Source: a virus
Virus record (IMG/VR): IMGVR_UViG_3300031759_000109
Location: 1 to 30,298 of that record
Length of the DNA stretch: 30,298 nt
Direction: 5' to 3' (one strand)
Of this stretch, positions 26,533 to 30,298 are shown in pieces. The position numbers were made by a program, and so were the translations under genes. Each line of letters begins with the position of its first letter. Position 1 is the first letter of the stretch. The notes under the pieces are model-generated. The model had not been told where the DNA came from. It worked only from the letters and a program-made list of their open reading frames with translations, and searched no databases.

Positions 26533-27239
26533 CTTGGAGCAAACTCCTGTTGAAGTTTAATGTTGTCAAAGAATTCTTTCTTAGTATTTGGATCATTCTT
26601 AAACGCACCCGTTAACACTGTAGTCTGCGTTAGGCTACTATGTGCCATAATGCCACGATTCTCACAACAACCATGTGTTGCTTGAATGTAGACTGCTACG
26701 TTATCTGATCCAGTCGCCTTAGCAATTTCTCTCGTGATATCATTTGCAAGCTCTTCTTGTAGAGTACCACGGCGAGCACACCATTGAGCAATTCTAGTGT
26801 ATTTAGATAAGCCGATAAGTTTGTTAGCGGCAATAATTCCAATGTAAGCGACTCCTGCGACAGGCTGATGGTGGTGTGAGCACATACTACGTAGCTCGCT
26901 ACGAACCACAAGCATACCTTCGTATCTATCTGCGCTATCATTTGGAAAAGCTGTTGCATCTGGTGCTGGGTCATATCTGCCCGCCATGATTTCGTTAAAG
27001 TACATTTTAGCTAGTCTGCGTGCTGTGCCGTGACTGTTGGGATCTGTTTCACGATCAATTAACAAAGTATCTAGTACACTTTCAAATGCTAGAGTTGCTT
27101 CGTCAATTAATAGTTGTTTGCTTTCTTCTGTAATGTATTCTGAGATGTTATCACCTGCCCAGAAACGTTTGTTGTCTTTCTTTAAGTTAGTACGAATGAT
27201 TTCGCTAACAGGTTTAATATGACTGTATTTTGTTACCAT
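26529..27239 (-). CDS. folE: GTP cyclohydrolase I FolE
   Basis: First committed step of both folate and 7-deazaguanine synthesis: GTP to 7,8-dihydroneopterin triphosphate. The protein is 236 aa. Zinc ligands are Cys120 and His123 in 'SMCSHHHQPVAG', and Cys191 in 'ATHGCCENRGI'; catalytic His122 and His189 are also present. 'ANKLIGLSKYTRIAQWCARR' (138-157) is the family's substrate-loop region. The N-terminal 40 residues are an extension. Because queD and queE are in the window, it probably feeds 7-deazaguanine; folate supply with DHFR is the alternative. It has its own promoter and GGAG ribosome site. Confidence 0.94.
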   Translation of the reverse strand: MVTKYSHIKPVSEIIRTNLKKDNKRFWAGDNISEYITEESKQLLIDEATLAFESVLDTLLIDRETDPNSHGTARRLAKMYFNEIMAGRYDPAPDATAFPNDSADRYEGMLVVRSELRSMCSHHHQPVAGVAYIGIIAANKLIGLSKYTRIAQWCARRGTLQEELANDITREIAKATGSDNVAVYIQATHGCCENRGIMAHSSLTQTTVLTGAFKNDPNTKKEFFDNIKLQQEFAPR

Positions 27240-27281
27240 TTTATCTCCGATGTTGAGCCAGTGGATTGGCGTGTTTAATTT

Positions 27282-27310
27282 AGTATACTAGATTATTTAG
27301 GCAATGTCAA
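27282..27310 (-). promoter_or_regulatory. sigma70-type promoter of folE with upstream stop codon in the -35 box
   Basis: The -35 TTGACA is at 27305-27310 and the -10 TATACT at 27282-27287, with a 17-bp spacer. The TGA stop of the radical SAM gene (27307-27309) lies inside the -35. The leader is about 36 nt with CGGAG before the ATG at 27239. Confidence 0.82.
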
Positions 27311-29100
27311 ACGATCTTGGTAAAAATATTCTTTAATGCGCCGTCTCTTCTTGCTCGGGCGAACTCGAATTTTTGATCAATTAACATTTTAGTTGATATA
27401 ATATATGATGTTGGCAAAGGATCCCATGAAGTTAAATCCCAATTTGATGTGATAGTTTTTGGTAAATTTAAATTCTCATCATATATAAAATAATGCTGTA
27501 ATAGATCTACAGCATCAGTGTTGGTGGTAAAGTTTGACACAATTTGTTTACCTAACTTAAAAATATGTTCTTTATGTTCGTAAAAATATTGAAAACTAGT
27601 GTACCCTAAAATATGTCCTGTTACCCCAGTATCTGTTATTTTGCCAGTAGTTAAAAATTCTCTGACATTATTAGCAAATTTAGTATAATGCTCTTTGAAT
27701 GGTTGATATTCTTTTATTTCTTTAAACAATAAATCATAAAATTGTCTATACGATACTCCTAATATATTTCTAGAAAATTTAGCATAAATTTGAGTATATC
27801 CGATAATATGTAATTGAATAATTAACCAACTATAAATGTAGGCTTCGATCATGTCTTCAGTTGACATAGTATTAGTCTGATTAATGATTTGTATTTCTTC
27901 TAATATATCAGTAAAATCATTTTTATTATACTGTGGGTTATAATCATATGCTGTGATAGATTTAATACCGTATTTGAGTTTTGATTCAAATGAATTTAAT
28001 TCACTATTTTCTAATAGTTGGCAAAACCAAGTTTCAATTGAATCATGCTGACCTATTTCTAAAATATTGGCCATGCCGTCTTTCCATGACTCTAATGTCT
28101 CTTCAGGCAATCCTAATATTACTTCGGTGTAAGTGTCGACCTTGTATTCATGACTTAACGACAACAATTGAGAAATATTGTTAATATCCATGTTCTTGCG
28201 TTTAATTGCGGTTAAGGTATCATCATTCATACTTTGCACACTAAATGTTAATCCTTTACTAAGATTTTTTAATACCTGTGCTATTTTGTAAATATGTTCA
28301 GTGGAGTTTTTAGCAAAGGTTAAATTTACTCTGTCAAGATATGGACTTTGATCAGCAACATCTCGCATCATCTGTGCTATTTCAAGATCGCGGTCTTTAA
28401 ACACTCCAAAATTACTATCAGCACAGAATATATATGCTACTTTATTTTTAGAGACCCAATCCAACTCAGCACGCACTCGATCAATTGAAAACTTTCTAAT
28501 TTTAGAATAGATACTGCTACCCCAATCACAGAATGTGCATTGATATGGGCACCCTCGATTGGTTTCTAATGTAATAGCCCATAACACTTCTGGATTATCC
28601 TGAATTATTTGGTCAAATACGCCAGTTAAATATGGACTTGGAATATCTAAATCAGTTAATCTAGATTTAGTATATAATCTGGCAGGAAGATTTCCTTGAT
28701 GAACTTCCTTTAGAATCTCTACAAAATTTATTTCACCTTCTGCTAATACTACACTATCAACAAAAGTATGATTAAGAGTTTTACTATTAACATTTGGCCC
28801 ACCAAACACAGTAATGCAATTAGGCCATTGTTGTTTGATTTGTTTAGCAACTTCGAGGCAATACTTTTCATTCCACAAATAACAACTGAATCCACAGATA
28901 CGAGGATTATCTAGTTGTGCTAATACTTCAATTGGATCTTGTCGTTTAAAAAATAAGTTACCTAAGGTAAAATTTTCTTTAACGAACTCAAACTGCTCAG
29001 CATAACTCCACAAGCATCCTGCACTATAAGGAATCCAATAGTTAAGTTCATTGCGAAATTCAACTGCATATTGTGGTTGAAACAAATAAACATTATGCAT
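27307..29100 (-). CDS. radical SAM enzyme with B12-binding-like N-terminal domain, 597 aa
   Basis: A large radical SAM enzyme of the B12-binding-domain type. The N-terminal Rossmann-like domain (about 1-150) has 'NPRICGFSCYLWNEKYCLEV', 'ITVFGGPNVN' (96-105) and 'SVVLAEGEINFVEIL'. It lacks the DxHxxG of base-off cobalamin binders, so cobalamin use is uncertain. The core has Cys184, Cys188 and Cys191 in 'NRGCPYQCTFCDWGSS', then 'YIFCADSNFGVFKDRDLEIA', 'GLTFSVQSMNDDTLTAIKRK' and 'YTEVILGLPEETLESW'. The C-terminal 230 residues are family-specific. Relatives modify sugars, lipids or peptides. It overlaps the oxygenase-like gene by 8 bases and is markedly AT-rich. Confidence 0.88.
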   Translation of the reverse strand: MHNVYLFQPQYAVEFRNELNYWIPYSAGCLWSYAEQFEFVKENFTLGNLFFKRQDPIEVLAQLDNPRICGFSCYLWNEKYCLEVAKQIKQQWPNCITVFGGPNVNSKTLNHTFVDSVVLAEGEINFVEILKEVHQGNLPARLYTKSRLTDLDIPSPYLTGVFDQIIQDNPEVLWAITLETNRGCPYQCTFCDWGSSIYSKIRKFSIDRVRAELDWVSKNKVAYIFCADSNFGVFKDRDLEIAQMMRDVADQSPYLDRVNLTFAKNSTEHIYKIAQVLKNLSKGLTFSVQSMNDDTLTAIKRKNMDINNISQLLSLSHEYKVDTYTEVILGLPEETLESWKDGMANILEIGQHDSIETWFCQLLENSELNSFESKLKYGIKSITAYDYNPQYNKNDFTDILEEIQIINQTNTMSTEDMIEAYIYSWLIIQLHIIGYTQIYAKFSRNILGVSYRQFYDLLFKEIKEYQPFKEHYTKFANNVREFLTTGKITDTGVTGHILGYTSFQYFYEHKEHIFKLGKQIVSNFTTNTDAVDLLQHYFIYDENLNLPKTITSNWDLTSWDPLPTSYIISTKMLIDQKFEFARARRDGALKNIFTKIV

Positions 29101-29620
29101 TTAAAAACCCAGAAACTTGTAAAGTATACTTAGGAATCATTCCTGCATTGGCTCCTAAATGTAGGACTTCGCTATCCCATAGGAATCCTTCTCCTCGACT
29201 CCAATGTGTGCTTACAGTATTGCCATATTGAATAAAATGACCTAACTGCCAGTCTTCTAAATAAATGTTTGCACGAACTTTGGTTTCCTTACGATCGGGA
29301 TACCGTTGGCTGATCTGATAAAACATATCTCTATGTAAAGGGATTACACATCCTGGTGGTTGTAGTATTGTGCTAACTGTAACAACTTCTATGCCTAACT
29401 GTTGGCCAATTGCACTATAATCAATTTGATCGCCGGTCCACCATAGTTGTTGTATCTTGGTATTTTCATAACAGTAGCTTTTAGGGAATCCACCGTATTT
29501 TTCATGTATGTCTGTTAACTCGTAGACCTGATGTTTGATACAGCTTCCTTCGTGTACTGAGTAATCTGCATCAAGGAATATGCTAAAATCATAGTCTAAT
29601 TTAACCGGTTGAAGTATCAT
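29093..29620 (-). CDS. 2OG-Fe(II) oxygenase-like protein, 175 aa
   Basis: Probable iron/2-oxoglutarate-dependent hydroxylase or a cupin-fold relative. The metal triad is seen as His96-x-Asp98 in 'VIPLHRDMFYQI' and His154 in 'DSEVLHLGANAG'. Downstream 'KYTLQVSGF' and Arg116/Lys114 in 'KVRANIYLED' could bind the 2OG carboxylate. The beta-rich order (HxD, then 'GHFIQYGN', then a distal His) fits the double-stranded beta-helix fold. It lies between an aminotransferase gene and a radical SAM gene with overlaps of 4 and 8 bases, so the three may act in one pathway. The substrate is unknown. Confidence 0.72.
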   Translation of the reverse strand: MILQPVKLDYDFSIFLDADYSVHEGSCIKHQVYELTDIHEKYGGFPKSYCYENTKIQQLWWTGDQIDYSAIGQQLGIEVVTVSTILQPPGCVIPLHRDMFYQISQRYPDRKETKVRANIYLEDWQLGHFIQYGNTVSTHWSRGEGFLWDSEVLHLGANAGMIPKYTLQVSGFLNA

Positions 29621-30213
29621 TTTATAATTATATTCCTTAAATCTGGATACTCTTTGTATTTAGGTGTAGTATCAATAGTACTTAGTTTTTCTAATCCAAT
29701 AGCTGCATCTTCCGGTGTTGGGCGGTAGTGGTAGCCAACTTCAAATACCTTTTGGTCTTGCCATGGGCTAATAGTTAAATCGCGACCATCATAGCGTTGC
29801 GCTAGAAGTGTTTTATAAGCATCTTTGTCGTCTAATAGGATAGCACCACCGTGCCCAATCTCTAAAGGTTTATTATAGCCAAAACTCAAACACTGCATCT
29901 GACCTGGGCGATACATACCTTGTTTTAATAGTCTGGCACTATCCCAAATACGTGTACCTTCAAACTTGTATTCACCTAACCATATTTGTCTGTGTGGTAG
30001 ATTATTTGAATAGTATCCGTATTGTATGCCTAGTTTATGCATGGTCATTGGAATACTTAGATAGGTATAAGGAGTAAACACACATGATTTAACTTTGTCA
30101 TACCGTAAGCATAACTCTAAGGCATGCGTACAGCAATCAGTCATAACGACAAAAGGTGCGCCCGTAAGCTCACCTAATGCTCTTTCAAAATTTGCTATTG
30201 CGTTAAATCCCAT
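29617..30213 (-). CDS. short DegT/DnrJ-type PLP aminotransferase
   Basis: A sugar-aminotransferase-like protein of the DegT/DnrJ/EryC1 family. The start is ATG 30213 (198 aa); a TTG 9 bases further is possible. Family landmarks: 'DCCTHALELCL' (the NGT-type PLP-phosphate loop), 'VFTPYTYLSIPMTMHKLGI', 'IWDSARLL' (the Asp that holds the pyridine N) and 'CLSFGYNKPLEIGHGGAILL' with the Schiff-base Lys115. At 198 aa it is about half the usual 360-400. The C-terminal domain is largely missing, and the end retains only 'RPTPEDAAIGLEKL'. It might act as a trimmed enzyme. It overlaps the next gene by 4 bases. Confidence 0.78.
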   Translation of the reverse strand: MGFNAIANFERALGELTGAPFVVMTDCCTHALELCLRYDKVKSCVFTPYTYLSIPMTMHKLGIQYGYYSNNLPHRQIWLGEYKFEGTRIWDSARLLKQGMYRPGQMQCLSFGYNKPLEIGHGGAILLDDKDAYKTLLAQRYDGRDLTISPWQDQKVFEVGYHYRPTPEDAAIGLEKLSTIDTTPKYKEYPDLRNIIIK

Positions 30214-30298
30214 TACGAACAATATTATTGGTAGAAACAGCTTGTGCTAGGACAGTTAATTCAAGTTGTTTATCCTTGGCATATTTTAACAGTGCTGA
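30203..30298 (-). CDS. C-terminal end of a further gene (partial)
   Basis: The last 31 codons of a minus-strand gene whose start lies beyond the window, reading 'SALLKYAKDKQLELTVLAQA' and ending 'NNIVRNGI'. It overlaps the start of the DegT-type aminotransferase gene by 11 bases, so it belongs to the same operon. It is too short to recognise. Confidence 0.6.
   Translation of the reverse strand, partial: SALLKYAKDKQLELTVLAQAVSTNNIVRNGI

Noticed and set aside
27307-29100. Calling the large radical SAM enzyme cobalamin-dependent
   Set aside because: The N-terminal domain resembles B12-binding folds but lacks DxHxxG, so cobalamin use is not supported by the sequence alone.
1-30298. tRNA genes, CRISPR arrays, insertion sequences, integrase or attachment sites
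   Set aside because: No cloverleaf-like stretch, regular spaced repeats, transposase or integrase was seen; gaps between genes are all below about 140 bases.

Overview
This window is a densely packed, AT-rich stretch of a tailed-phage genome of the T4-like kind, probably from an aquatic environment. Three things point there. There are late promoters of the TATAAATA type. There are Seg-like GIY-YIG and HNH homing endonucleases. Several hypothetical proteins resemble, from memory, conserved proteins of T4-like cyanophages and their relatives. No structural, replication-polymerase or tRNA gene is present, so this is an accessory/metabolic arm. The host cannot be named. Its sigma factor must recognise E. 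coli-like TTGACA-17-TATAAT promoters, which fits a proteobacterial host, and ThyA plus DHFR differ from the ThyX usual in cyanophages. Almost everything lies on the minus strand; only a radical SAM gene (7989-8987) and a GIY-YIG endonuclease (17972-18649) lie on the plus strand.

Layout, in map order. 0-2 kb: HNH homing endonuclease, thymidylate synthase, dihydrofolate reductase. 2-6.6 kb: small hypothetical proteins, several conserved among T4-like phages, with two tiny genes at 4298-4605 and one at 5484-5624. 6.6-12.5 kb: a VWA/metallopeptidase-like protein and a MoxR-type AAA+ ATPase, driven by nearly identical promoters but separated by a 287-aa protein, an FkbM methyltransferase, a 94-aa protein and the inverted radical SAM gene. 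12.3-17.3 kb: small genes, including an exported Gly/Tyr-rich protein in its own promoter/terminator unit, a GIY-YIG endonuclease and a DUF3307 membrane protein. 17.3-23.4 kb: QueD, GIY-YIG endonuclease, DEDDh exonuclease, zinc-ribbon protein, FEN-type 5'-3' exonuclease, MetK, a DUF2061 membrane protein, QueE and a MazG-like protein. 23.4-27.2 kb: glycosyltransferase-like protein, phosphoribosyltransferase, CDGSH iron-sulfur protein, SnoaL-like protein, GTP cyclohydrolase I. 27.3-30.3 kb: a large radical SAM enzyme, a 2OG-Fe(II) oxygenase-like protein, a very short DegT-type aminotransferase and the end of a further gene.

Functional themes. (1) Nucleotide supply and turnover: ThyA, DHFR, MazG-like protein, phosphoribosyltransferase, two exonucleases. 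(2) A 7-deazaguanine route FolE-QueD-QueE with MetK able to supply SAM; QueC and an inserting transglycosylase are not in the window. (3) SAM-dependent and sugar chemistry: two radical SAM enzymes, FkbM methyltransferase, glycosyltransferase-like protein, aminotransferase, oxygenase. (4) A MoxR/VWA pair of unknown client.

The regulatory layer stands out. About ten sigma70-type promoters with 17-bp spacers are readable between minus-strand genes. Four place the upstream gene's TGA stop inside the -35 hexamer. Four or five put the predicted transcription start on or within about 3 nt of the ATG, implying leaderless mRNAs. Three share a TTTGAGTGTATA block. All functional calls come from reading the sequence; no database search was run.
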